A program made the position numbers and the translations under genes. Below are positions 24,650 through 33,605 of a stretch of DNA of 64,000 nucleotides, one piece after another (position 1 is the stretch's first letter; each line of letters opens with the position of its first letter). Location: contig JAUPFV010000004.1 in assembly GCA_036936605.1 (NCBI GenBank), forward strand, positions 292,806,009-292,870,008, given 5' to 3'. This DNA is from Limnanthes douglasii subsp. nivea. Its lineage: Eukaryota > Streptophyta > Magnoliopsida > Brassicales > Limnanthaceae. The notes beneath the pieces were generated by a model, which was not told the origin of the DNA, did no database searches, and saw only the letters and a program-made list of their open reading frames with translations.

Positions 24650-24853
24650 TTTTTTTAAAGAACTGTAACCGTTATTCAAAGTGCAATGAGTGCGTACAAA
24701 ATAAATTTTCAGTCCAATAGTTAGCAAACCAACGCAGAAGGTAAACCACACAAGTAACAGACTCAGCGGAGAAAGCGTATGTAAAAAGATTCAAACTCAT
24801 AGCCTTTGATCATGAACATGTCTTACTCAACCAACTCGGCTACCTTGGAAGAC
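24650..24853 (-). mobile_element. Older, diverged SINE of the same family
   Basis: Aligned with 22304-22521: it shares CAATGAGTGCG, GCAAACCAACGC, GAGAAAGCGTATGTA and the box A strand CCAACTCGGCTACC. Box B has decayed. A T run at the left end is the old tail. I see no clear target duplication. It sits about 260 bp upstream of the GASA start codon, in the promoter region. Confidence 0.8.
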
Positions 24854-24949
24854 AATTCAAACTTTTTCGTTAGTATGGATCGATGGGTTTTATCCCCTCG
24901 TATTTTCTTTTTATAATTTTTGAATAGTTTAGTTTCAATACGTTTCGAC

Positions 24950-25358
24950 TAGAGATGACAATTCGGATACTGTTCGGTCTAATCCGACGCAGTCCGAACA
25001 TAGAACGGACCAAAGACCGGGTTAATAAATTATAACCCGCAACCGGACCGTCCCGGGTTCGGATTTCTAGTTTGTCTGATCCGTTCCGGTCCAAAAATTA
25101 TAAAAATATATATAAAATAATATTTGTATATATAATAATAATAATATATATAAACGATAAATCAATATATTTAAAATAAATTAAAAAAATATTCAAATTA
25201 ATGTCCGCGGATTGGACCGTATTGACCGACAAACATGAACGGACATGCTCAGAGTTAAAAATATAGACCCGAAAGCGGAACGGACCGGATTCGAATTAAA
25301 TGTTAAAAAAAGGCTCGAACGGATCCGAACCCGCCACGCAGACCCATTACCATCACTA
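24950..25358. mobile_element. Probable hAT-type MITE
   Basis: The ends TAGAGATGACAAT and, inverted, TAGTGATGGTAAT are imperfect terminal inverted repeats of hAT form. The subterminal parts are rich in CGGATCCGAAC/GTTCGGTC-type repeats, around an AT-rich core. Flanks TTTCGAC and CCTCGAC may be a decayed, offset target duplication. It has no coding capacity. Confidence 0.6.
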
Positions 25359-26958
25359 TCCCTCGACACATTATATTTAATTTATTTCTGTTAAAATTAT
25401 TAGTTTTATACGATGCAATTTTACCAAAGCATTTTGTAAAATTAAATCAAGATTTATTAGTTATTAGATGGTTCATTCCAACACCATTCGGTTTTTTTAA
25501 ATAAAAATAAAAAATAAAAAATAAAAATAACAATAAATAGAGCTATTTGTTATATTATAATATTTTACGTAATATAAATTTTATTTTTATTATTGTTGGA
25601 ATAGTTTTTAATAAAAATTTGGTACATTTTGCCTCGAGAGTATGAGATTTGGATTAACCAGTCATGTATCTGAATATCGAATTTATTTGTTATTTATCCA
25701 AAAATAAAATTTATAAAATTTACAAGTCTTCGGAAAGAGAATGATTTATTTTTTTAATATGGGATATTTTTAAAGTATTATTAATATTTTTTTTTATATA
25801 CCATTGTCATTGTCGGAATATTGTATGGACTTGAATTTATGAAGAAAAATGCAGAATTTTTTGTTATGGACTCGAATGAAGGGAGAAAAAATGAAAGTTT
25901 TGATGTATTATTTTTTGAAGTTTTATTAATAATACAAAACAAAAATGTATTTTTGAATAAAAACTAATTTTTCTATCAATATATATAGCAACTTTATCAT
26001 GGTTGTTCTGGTCCATGTTGTTTTTTATATTTTTTCTTATCCTCTTAATTATATTTCATACGACTTTTATGTTTTATTTCATGAGTTTTATATTCACATA
26101 ATGATGATAAGAGTATTTTTAATGGAACAAGTAAAGACATGGTTATACAATCATAACATTTTTTATATCACATAACTGTAATTTAAATAGTACTATTTAA
26201 TATTTTAACATAACTTAAACATACTATTATATAATTCTTAGAACATCTGAGTCAAATGACAAACACAAAGACTAAAATATCCAATTATAAAACATCCAAT
26301 TACATAATTCGTAAAACATCCGAGTCAAATGACAAGCATAGACTAAAAAACATCATCATCTGAGACAACATCTTTATACCTCTCATTTCCATCATGTTCT
26401 CCATTTATATCCCATAATGGAGTATCTTCTTCTCTGAAGTCTTCATCAACAAGCATGTGATCTCTTGAGCGAGCCATTGAAGACGATGAATTCTTAGACC
26501 AAAGTGTGCGGTTGCTTGCTTGGGGAAATAAAGAAGGGATTCGGCTGCTCGGGGAAGAAAGAAAGAAGGGTGTGCGGCTGCATGAGGAAGAAAAAAAAGA
26601 AAGGTAATTGAGACACAAGTCTTTTAGTTTTAGGTTTTCATTTTTAGTTTAAAAAAAATATCAGACTAGTGTGGCGCGCTATGGTGAGCGCCTCGCCACA
26701 CACTTTATGGCGAGCCACACCCACCAATACAAGCGCCACACTAAGGGCCTCGCCATGCCCCAACCTGCGGTGATGAGGCCTTATCTTGCCTCGCCATACC
26801 GCCACGACAATCGTCACGTGACAACTATACACATGATACAACGTTCCAATTTAGGGTTTCCTTAAAATCTCCCACTTAGATCATTCATGTGTACTAAAAT
26901 TGTATTCATTTGAATGTGCACTTATGAAACGTTGGTGTTTATAAATAATCAATGAACG
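25359..26958. other. Intergenic sequence; unassigned 91-codon ORF at 26343-26618
   Basis: Mostly AT-rich. A minus-strand ORF at 26343-26618 has a serine-rich start and an acidic end (VDEDFREEDTPLWD) that I cannot assign. It could be a transposon-associated relic. A GC-rich patch at 26670-26810 repeats GGCGAG/CTCGCC in both orientations and could fold, but no terminal repeat or target duplication frames it. Confidence 0.4.
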
Positions 26959-26963
26959 TCTAT

Positions 26964-27433
26964 TGATGAGTCCGAATTCGGAGTGCTCCCCGTAAGGGCA
27001 TCCCAAGGTAAATCTCTCCGTAAACCGGACAGACTCCAAGAGCTTAATTCGGACAGGACTTTTGAATCGGACAGATGACTTCGAACACTGCAAATCTAAA
27101 GCAGTTCGAACTATGACTAAAGTACTAAAATACCTAAACACTATCTGACTAAGCTACCTGCTCATCTACTTAAAACTCATGGGTCTTTAAACATGACCCG
27201 GGTCCATTAAACTTGACCCGAAAGCCCATAAGGGCCCAAACTACATACTATAAATACCCAACCACCAACATTAACTATGGGTAACAAAAATTGACTGCTG
27301 CCAAGCTGCTCAATTCTCTCTCCACCTTGAAATATCTTGAAACACCTTCACACCACCCTGAAACACCCTCACGCCGCCTTAAAACTCAACTTGAAATTAC
27401 CAGCCTACCCTCAGGCTACTTTTATCCTCACCA
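26964..27433 (+). repeat. 5' LTR of the complete Tat element
   Basis: 470 bp, beginning TGATGAGTCCG and ending ATCCTCACCA. It has TATAAATA at 27249-27256, so transcription should start near 27280. The left end contains the self-complementary TCCGAATTCGGA. Confidence 0.96.
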
Positions 27434-27434
27434 A

Positions 27435-27454
27435 ATTGGCGACCACAGTGGGAG
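27435..27454 (+). promoter_or_regulatory. Primer binding site
   Basis: ATTGGCGACCACAGTGGGAG immediately follows the LTR. TGGCGACC fits the CCA-ended acceptor of a tRNA, possibly an arginine tRNA as reported for Ogre/Tat elements. The match beyond eight bases is imperfect, so the tRNA identity is a guess. Confidence 0.7.
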
Positions 27455-27506
27455 GCGACGGTGCCTGAATCCAGTATTCAAAACCAAGTAAAGAAATTCT
27501 GTCCGA

Positions 27507-29849
27507 ATGAATCCGGATAATCCAGAGCTTCCACCAGCTTTGCTCGAAGTGGTGGAAGAGAATGATGAGTATACTGTCCAAGAGCGCGACAGGTTAAAAC
27601 TTGAGATAGAAGCTCTGAGGGCTGAAAAAGCCAAGATGGGCGTGAAAGAGAAATCCAAAGCATCAGCTGCTCACCACACCAATAACCCAAGAGAGCATGG
27701 GGTTTCCAAAACTCATGAGAGCACTAAGAAGACGCATGCCAGCTCTAAAAAATCTCACCGGTCCAAGCCTGTGGAGAGTTCTGACTCGAGTTTAGAGTCT
27801 TCGGACAGCTCTTCGGACAGTGAGGGGAATGAAAAGTCCTTGTCCTCTAGTAGTGATGAGGGACGAACCAAGAAGAAACAAAAGCAAGTTAAGAAGTATT
27901 CCAGAAAAAGAGATCACCATGGAAGAATGAAGAGACATATAGGAAAAGGGTCATCTCACCACCGGAGGTATACAGACAAGATGCTGATGGATCCTTTTGC
28001 CTTCCATGATGAGCCAGGTATCTTTGCAACTCCTAATGAGGATACCGTGTTCAGTCGTGGAAGGAATTGGAGGCAGTCTCCACTGTCTTCTAAAATCCTA
28101 TCCGGAAACCTCCCCAAGAGGTTTGATAGCACCAAGATGGAGAAGTATGATGGCAGCACTGATCCGGACAATCATCTAGAGCAATTCAAGAACTTCATGA
28201 TGAACTTTGATGATGATGATAAACTACTCTGCAGGGCATTCTCCCAATCATTTACGGGGAGTGCTCTGAAATGGTACAACAGCCTGCCTCAGGGTTGTAT
28301 TAAAGACTTTGATACTTTTTGGGTGGCTTTTCGAAGGCAGTTTGTGGGAAGTAAGGAGCTGAAGGGCAATGGAGACACAATAATCCATTGTGCCCAAGAG
28401 CCAAATGAGTCGTTAAAGGAGTACATAAGTCGTTTTGTAAACACAAAGAATGGGTTGGCTGATTGCTTTGAACAAGTAGCAATAGCATCCCTGAGACAAG
28501 GTTTGAACCCAGGCAACCTGGCCGATTCGGTGACCAGAAAGAAAGCCATGACCTGGGGAGGATTGCTGAACCAAGTTGGCAAGCAAATAAATGTTGATGA
28601 AACGAAAAAGACCAGGGTGCACAGACAAGTGAGATCCACCCCGGTGGCACCAACACCAAATCAAAACCAGTCCGGGAACAAAGCAAGAGAAACCGGACAG
28701 GGGCATGGAAGGGGAAAGGCTCAGTCTCAACCAGCTGCTCCTGCACAAAGTCAACAGTCTAGAAACAAAAGAGGGTCGTGGGTCCAACCGGAGTGGTTTG
28801 CAGAGCTCAAAGAAAGTGTGGCAACCATTTTCGAGAAAACAAAAGATGAAGTACACTACCGGAGACCGGCAACTTTGCAGTCTCCCAAAGAACATCGAAA
28901 TAATTCCTTTTGCCAATACCATAATGATATTGGCCATACCACCGATGATTGCATAGCGCTGAAGCAAGAGGTACAGAACTTGATTGAAAGAGGAAAGTTG
29001 GGTGCATACGTTAAAAGAAGAGGAGGCAACAGGCCTGACAACACTCATAGGGTTGGTCCAAGCAACGTTGCCCCGGAAGGGGCTATGGTAATAGTTGAAA
29101 GGTTTGACGTGGAGTCCGAGTATTTGGATCCTGATCCAACCAGAAACAGAGTGGGTTCTATTGAGGAGCGTTCTAGATCAGTCTCCGAGCTCATTAAATT
29201 CTTTGAGTCACTGACAATCTTCGGAGGGGACACTATGACAGCTCCTACCACCTCTTCAAGAAAAAGACATGTTCATAATTTGGCCTCCCGGCTAGAAGGA
29301 GGCATGACATCCTATCAATCTCCAAACTCATTCCCATTCATAGTTTTCGATGAGGATGATTTGAGAGATATTGCTGGCCCTCATGAGGATGCTGTTGTCA
29401 TAGGAGCGTCTATAGGGGGCAATGAGATAAGGCAAATTTTTGTGGATACTGGAAGCTCTGCCAATATCCTTTTTCTAAACACTTACAAGAAAATGAGAAA
29501 TCCAGCTGTGATACAAAAGTCGGACAGATCAATCGTGGGCTTCACGGGCAGCTCAGCCGATGTGATCGGGGAGTTTGAAGAAGAAGTATTGTTGGGCAGG
29601 GGCCCTTTCAAGAAAATGGTTAGAATACTCTTTATTGTGGTGGATTGTCCCACCTGTTACAATGCTATTCTAGGGAGATCATGGCTCTCTAGGATGCATG
29701 TAGTGGCTTCGACAGTCCATCAGTGTCTGAAATATGCTGTTCAGGGGCAGGTTGGGGTTGTCCGGAGCAGCCAAAAAGTTGCAAGAGAATGTTATGCCAC
29801 TTCCTTGGCTCCACGAACGCTGGGGGCAGTCCGTATAAATGACCAATAG
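27507..29849 (+). CDS. gag-pro: Gag-protease polyprotein of the Tat element
   Basis: 780 codons from the first ATG after the primer site. Residues 1-190 are charged and Ser/Lys-rich with a short coiled-coil start. About 197-370 is a retrotransposon Gag domain (NLPKRFDSTKMEKYDG, ALKWYNSLP, FDTFWVAFRRQF). About 467-481 is a C-x3-H-x4-H-x4-C knuckle, FCQYHNDIGHTTDDC. About 640-725 is an aspartic protease with VDTGSSANILF and AILGRSW. Gag forms the particle that packages RNA; the protease processes it. The ORF is intact and ends at a UAG that is in frame with pol. The 73-bp leader is short for the lineage. Confidence 0.95.
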   Translation: MNPDNPELPPALLEVVEENDEYTVQERDRLKLEIEALRAEKAKMGVKEKSKASAAHHTNNPREHGVSKTHESTKKTHASSKKSHRSKPVESSDSSLESSDSSSDSEGNEKSLSSSSDEGRTKKKQKQVKKYSRKRDHHGRMKRHIGKGSSHHRRYTDKMLMDPFAFHDEPGIFATPNEDTVFSRGRNWRQSPLSSKILSGNLPKRFDSTKMEKYDGSTDPDNHLEQFKNFMMNFDDDDKLLCRAFSQSFTGSALKWYNSLPQGCIKDFDTFWVAFRRQFVGSKELKGNGDTIIHCAQEPNESLKEYISRFVNTKNGLADCFEQVAIASLRQGLNPGNLADSVTRKKAMTWGGLLNQVGKQINVDETKKTRVHRQVRSTPVAPTPNQNQSGNKARETGQGHGRGKAQSQPAAPAQSQQSRNKRGSWVQPEWFAELKESVATIFEKTKDEVHYRRPATLQSPKEHRNNSFCQYHNDIGHTTDDCIALKQEVQNLIERGKLGAYVKRRGGNRPDNTHRVGPSNVAPEGAMVIVERFDVESEYLDPDPTRNRVGSIEERSRSVSELIKFFESLTIFGGDTMTAPTTSSRKRHVHNLASRLEGGMTSYQSPNSFPFIVFDEDDLRDIAGPHEDAVVIGASIGGNEIRQIFVDTGSSANILFLNTYKKMRNPAVIQKSDRSIVGFTGSSADVIGEFEEEVLLGRGPFKKMVRILFIVVDCPTCYNAILGRSWLSRMHVVASTVHQCLKYAVQGQVGVVRSSQKVARECYATSLAPRTLGAVRINDQ

Positions 29850-29855
29850 CAGTTT
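29844..29855 (+). promoter_or_regulatory. Probable stop-codon readthrough site between pro and pol
   Basis: The protease frame ends CAA TAG CAG TTT and stays open in the same frame for the whole of pol. The context resembles the plant-virus type readthrough signal UAG-CAR-YYA (five of six downstream positions), with CAA before the stop. The older element at 38803-49669 has TAG CAG CTA at the same alignment position. That readthrough happens here is inference. Confidence 0.65.
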
Positions 29856-32516
29856 GAGGGCCTTTCTGGGGGTGAGGGTGAAATTGATGACCCTAGAGAG
29901 ACCCCCGGAGTGTTGATCCCAGTTGAGGAGGTTGAAACACACTGTTTAGAAGAAGGGAAAAATGTCAAGATAGGATCCAAAATGCCACCAATGTTGAAAG
30001 AAGGAATGTTGAAATTCTTGAAAGACCATCAGCATGTTTTTGCTTGGTGCAATGCTGATGTTACTGGAGTTCCATCAGAGGTAATTTCCCATCACCTATC
30101 AGTCCGGAGAGATGTGGCACCAGTGGTACAAAAAAGGAGAGCTTTCTCAAAAGAAAAGGCTGATGTCATTGTACAGGAGGTTGACGGACTCACAAAGATG
30201 GGGCACATTAAAGAATCTCAGTACCCGTTGTGGACTGCCAATCCTGTCTTGGTAAAAAAGAAGAATGGTAAATGGCGTATGTGCATTGACTTCACAGACC
30301 TCAATCGAGCTTGTCCAAAAGACTTGTATCCGGTTCCCCGGATAGACCAGTTAGTAGACTCTACTTCAGGGAATAAGCTACTCTCCTTCATGGATGCATT
30401 CTCCGGGTACAATCAGATCCAAATGGATCCAAAAGATCAAGAGCATACCACTTTTGTTACTGATAGAGGTTTACACTGTTACAAGGTGATGCCCTTTGGT
30501 TTGAAAAATGCTGGGGCTACTTATCAAAGGTTGGTCAATAAGGCATTTGCTGATCAAATTGGAAGAAATATGGAGGTTTACATTGACGATATGATGGTGA
30601 AAAGCGTGGATGAGCAGTTGCACTTGTCCGACCTCCAAGAGACTTTTGCCAACTTGGCCAAAGTGAATTTAAAGTTAAACCCTGAAAAGTGTGTGTTCGG
30701 AGTGCAGTCCGGGAAGTTCTTAGGATATATCATAAGTGGGCATGGAATACAACCCGACCCGGACCAACTCAATGCTTTGTTCCAAATGGAGCCTCCTCGA
30801 AACATTAAAGAAGTACAGCGATTAACGGGGAGGTTGGCAGCTTTGAACAGATTTATCTCCAGGTCTTCGGACAGATGTGCTCCTTTCTTTCAAACCTTGA
30901 AGGGTGCAAAGGGGTTTGAATGGACACCACAGTGTGATGAGGCATTCAATGAAATCAAGAAGCATGTGTCCTCTCCCAAGACCTTGTTTAAACCAGTCGA
31001 TGGGGAGACTCTTTTTGTATATCTGGCTGTTTCAAGTTGTGCCATCAGTGCTGTGTTAGTAAGAGAGGTTGATGGGTATCCTCACCCAGTGTATTACATC
31101 AGCAAAAGCTTGATTGATGCTGAGAGGCGTTACTTGAAACTTAAAAAACTGGCGTTAGCTCTGGTGATAGCTGCAAGAAAGATGAGGCCTTATTTTCAGG
31201 CTCATCCTATCATCGTCCGGACATCTTTCCCTTTAAAGAATGTCCTTCAAAAAGCAGACATTTCAAGCAGAATGACGAAGTGGTCAGTAGAGTTGGGGGA
31301 CTTCGACATAGACTTTGCTCCCCGGACAGCAGTAAAAGCCCAAGCTGTGGCTGATTTTCTAGTTGAATTCCACTCCGATAGGGATTCAGAGCAACCTACT
31401 GATTCGAAAGACAAGAAAGTGTGGATTATCCGAACAGACGGAGGGTCCAATACCATGGGATCTGGGGCAGGAATATGTCTCACTTCCCCCTATGGGGACA
31501 ACATGTTCCAAGCTATTTGTTTTGCTTTCAGGGCGTCCAATAATGAGTCCGAATACGAAGCAGCTATAGCCGGGTTAAAATTGGCGTACATCTGTGGAGC
31601 AAAAAGGGTCAAGCTACTAAGTGACTCCCAATTGCTTGTCCACCATGCTCTAGGCCTGTCAGAGGCCAGAAAGGAGCAATTGATCAAATACTTGCTCCTC
31701 CTTAAAAATGAAGCGTCAAAGTTTAAAGCTGTTGTCTATGAGCACATCCCCCGGGCAGAGAATGAATTAGCAGACTCATTGGCAACGATAGCATATACGG
31801 AGTCCTACCCATGGATCCATGTGCTTGAAAGCCCTTCGATTCAACTTGAAGAAGGTGAAAAAGAGGAAGTCTTTGAAATACAAGTAAACCGGCCTCAAGA
31901 CTGGAGGTCTCCTCTAATGCAATATCTGTCCGATGGCATCGTGCCCTTGGATAAATCACAAGCCAAAACATTGAAACACAGGGCTCGTGGTTTCATTATG
32001 ATTAGAGAAGTCTTGTACAAAAAGTCCTATAGCAAACCTCTCCTACGCTGTTTAGGGGATCATGAGTCACAAATGGTTCTCTCTGAATTGCATGATGGTG
32101 AGGGATCAGCCCATTGTGGATTTAGAGCTTTGACAAGAAGAGTGCGTCTCTCCGGATATTATTGGCCATCAATTATGAAAGATGCTAAGGAGCTGGTAAG
32201 GAGGTGTGACCCATGTCAGAGGTACAGCAATGAAATTCATGTACCAGCCATTCGTTTGGAATCAATTTCTGAGCCCATCCCTTTTGCTCGATGGGGATTG
32301 GACTTAGTTGGGCCTCTCCCTGTGGCGTCCGGAGGGCGTAAAACCATAATAGTAGCCATTGACTACTTCTCGAAGTGGATAGAAGCAGCCCCCTTGGCAG
32401 GGACAACATCAAAAGCTGTTATAAAATTCATTCTGTCCAACATATGTTGCAGATTTGGTGTCCCCCAGAAAATAACAACAGACAATGGGCCGCAGTTTGA
32501 TAATAGAGAGATGTAG
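29850..32516 (+). CDS. pol: Pol: reverse transcriptase, two RNase H domains, integrase N-part
   Basis: Same frame as gag-pro; no separate ATG is needed if the UAG is read through. Reverse transcriptase has KWRMCIDFTDLNRACPKD, FMDAFSGYNQI, MPFGLKNAGATYQ and the catalytic YIDD (about 30579). The first RNase H (about 31000-31370) has YLAVSSCAISAVLV where family members carry a catalytic Asp, so it looks inactive. A second RNase H (about 31420-31800) has RTDGGS, NESEYEA, LLSDSQLL and ADSLA, with all acidic residues present. The integrase zinc finger (HDGEGSAHCG, CDPCQRY) and the first two acidic residues (RWGLDLVG, TTDNGPQFDN) follow. A TAG at 32514-32516 cuts the core. Confidence 0.93.
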   Translation, partial: QFEGLSGGEGEIDDPRETPGVLIPVEEVETHCLEEGKNVKIGSKMPPMLKEGMLKFLKDHQHVFAWCNADVTGVPSEVISHHLSVRRDVAPVVQKRRAFSKEKADVIVQEVDGLTKMGHIKESQYPLWTANPVLVKKKNGKWRMCIDFTDLNRACPKDLYPVPRIDQLVDSTSGNKLLSFMDAFSGYNQIQMDPKDQEHTTFVTDRGLHCYKVMPFGLKNAGATYQRLVNKAFADQIGRNMEVYIDDMMVKSVDEQLHLSDLQETFANLAKVNLKLNPEKCVFGVQSGKFLGYIISGHGIQPDPDQLNALFQMEPPRNIKEVQRLTGRLAALNRFISRSSDRCAPFFQTLKGAKGFEWTPQCDEAFNEIKKHVSSPKTLFKPVDGETLFVYLAVSSCAISAVLVREVDGYPHPVYYISKSLIDAERRYLKLKKLALALVIAARKMRPYFQAHPIIVRTSFPLKNVLQKADISSRMTKWSVELGDFDIDFAPRTAVKAQAVADFLVEFHSDRDSEQPTDSKDKKVWIIRTDGGSNTMGSGAGICLTSPYGDNMFQAICFAFRASNNESEYEAAIAGLKLAYICGAKRVKLLSDSQLLVHHALGLSEARKEQLIKYLLLLKNEASKFKAVVYEHIPRAENELADSLATIAYTESYPWIHVLESPSIQLEEGEKEEVFEIQVNRPQDWRSPLMQYLSDGIVPLDKSQAKTLKHRARGFIMIREVLYKKSYSKPLLRCLGDHESQMVLSELHDGEGSAHCGFRALTRRVRLSGYYWPSIMKDAKELVRRCDPCQRYSNEIHVPAIRLESISEPIPFARWGLDLVGPLPVASGGRKTIIVAIDYFSKWIEAAPLAGTTSKAVIKFILSNICCRFGVPQKITTDNGPQFDNREM

Positions 32517-33137
32517 AGCTTTTGTGCCTCAAGGGGTATTCAGCATTGCTTTTCTTCACCTTTCCACCCACAGGCCAATGGGCAAGTTGAGGTGGCTAAT
32601 AGAACAATACTGTCCGGCTTAAAGAAAAACTTAGAAGGGGCTGCTGGAAAGTGGCCTAGTTATCTACAAGAAGTCCTGTGGGCCTACCGGACAACACCTG
32701 GGGCTGCAACACAAGAATCCCCCTTTGCCTTGGTCTATGGGATGGATGCAGTAGCTCCCATAGAGAAGACACTCCCCTCCTTTCGTGTTCATAACTTCTC
32801 CGGACAGGCTAATGAGATGACAATTAGAAATCAACTTGATTTAATTGAAGAAAGGCGGGTAAAAGCTCATCTTAGAATGGCACATTATCAAGGCTTGATG
32901 AGAAGCAGGTTTGCTTCTAAAGTTAAAAGAAGGGATTTTCAACCAGGAGATAAAGTATTGAGAAAAGTTTTCTTGCACACCAAGGAAAAGCTCTTCGGAA
33001 AGTTGGCCCCAACTTGGGAGGGTCCGTATATTGTGGTTGAAAGAATCAAGCCTGGGACATACTGGTTGGAAGACAGAGATGGCAGGGTTTTAACTCACCC
33101 TTGGAATATTGAACACCTTCGAATGTACTTGGAGTAA
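32517..33137 (+). pseudogene. pol: Integrase C-terminal part, downstream of an in-frame stop
   Basis: This continues the pol frame directly after the TAG at 32514. It contains the third catalytic residue in HPQANGQVEVANRT (about 32567-32608), and the GPY/F-type C-terminal module with PTWEGPYIVVERI and the HPWNIEHLRMYL end. Without suppression of the stop, integrase would lack the catalytic Glu. In the older relative the codon at that position is a Lys codon, so a single substitution explains the stop. It differs from the pro/pol stop in having no readthrough-type context and no conservation. Confidence 0.9.
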
Positions 33138-33605
33138 AGCTTATGTAAATATTAATTGTTTAAACATCCATGTAAATATTTGGGGGCATACCGCTTCCTC
33201 TCTTCGGCGCCACAGAGAGCTTTCAATAAAACTTGATGCTTTCTTCAATAATTTTCTAAGTTTTTGCAAAATTCTGTTGTTTGTCATACTACCCGGACTG
33301 AAAGGACTAAAGGCTACTTAAATACTAGCCAGAGAAACTAAACACTCTCACAATACAATAACTTAAAGCTACTTAAATTCTAGCTGTCTAAAGTGAGACA
33401 AATAATAAAAGAAGAAGATGGTTGAGTAAAATAAAAGCATTCATTCAACAACTTAAAGTTGCCTTGGCCTTCCAAGGACTTTTTGAACATGTTTGGGCAC
33501 AGTACAAAAATCTGTCTGAATAATACGGACACCATCACAACAAAGGTGCCTTGGCCTTCCAAGGACTTTAGTTCAAAACAAAAGATAAACAAAACAAATT
33601 ATAAA
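33138..33605. other. Convergent 3' region between pol and the antisense gene
   Basis: Non-coding spacer. It holds a G-run (TTTGGGGGCAT near 33180) that could be an accessory polypurine site, AATAAA-like signals, and two identical hairpins listed separately. Confidence 0.5.
33459..33568. terminator. Two identical CCTTGG-CCTT-CCAAGG hairpins
   Basis: TGCCTTGGCCTTCCAAGGAC occurs at about 33460-33479 and 33547-33566, 87 bp apart. Each is a six-base-pair stem (CCTTGG/CCAAGG) with a four-base loop, readable from both strands. They lie just where the sense pol unit and the antisense gene converge. A role in 3' end formation is inference. Confidence 0.4.

Noticed and set aside
24897..25094. 74-codon minus-strand ORF with Arg-rich protein
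   Set aside because: It follows the CGGATCC-type subterminal repeats of a MITE, not a gene.
26670..26810. GC-rich GGCGAG/CTCGCC patch as a transposon terminal repeat
   Set aside because: I found no matching inverted partner or target duplication; it may only be a foldable patch.
26964..26990. LTR start TGATGAGTCCGAATTCGGA looks like the first half of a hammerhead ribozyme, as in retrozymes
   Set aside because: The required GAAA after stem II and a cleavage-site stem III are not present, and the diverged solo LTRs keep only the first 11 bases or so.
28413..29048. 211-codon minus-strand ORF inside gag-pro
   Set aside because: It is the shadow of an intact, motif-bearing gag-pro ORF on the plus strand and has no recognisable domain.
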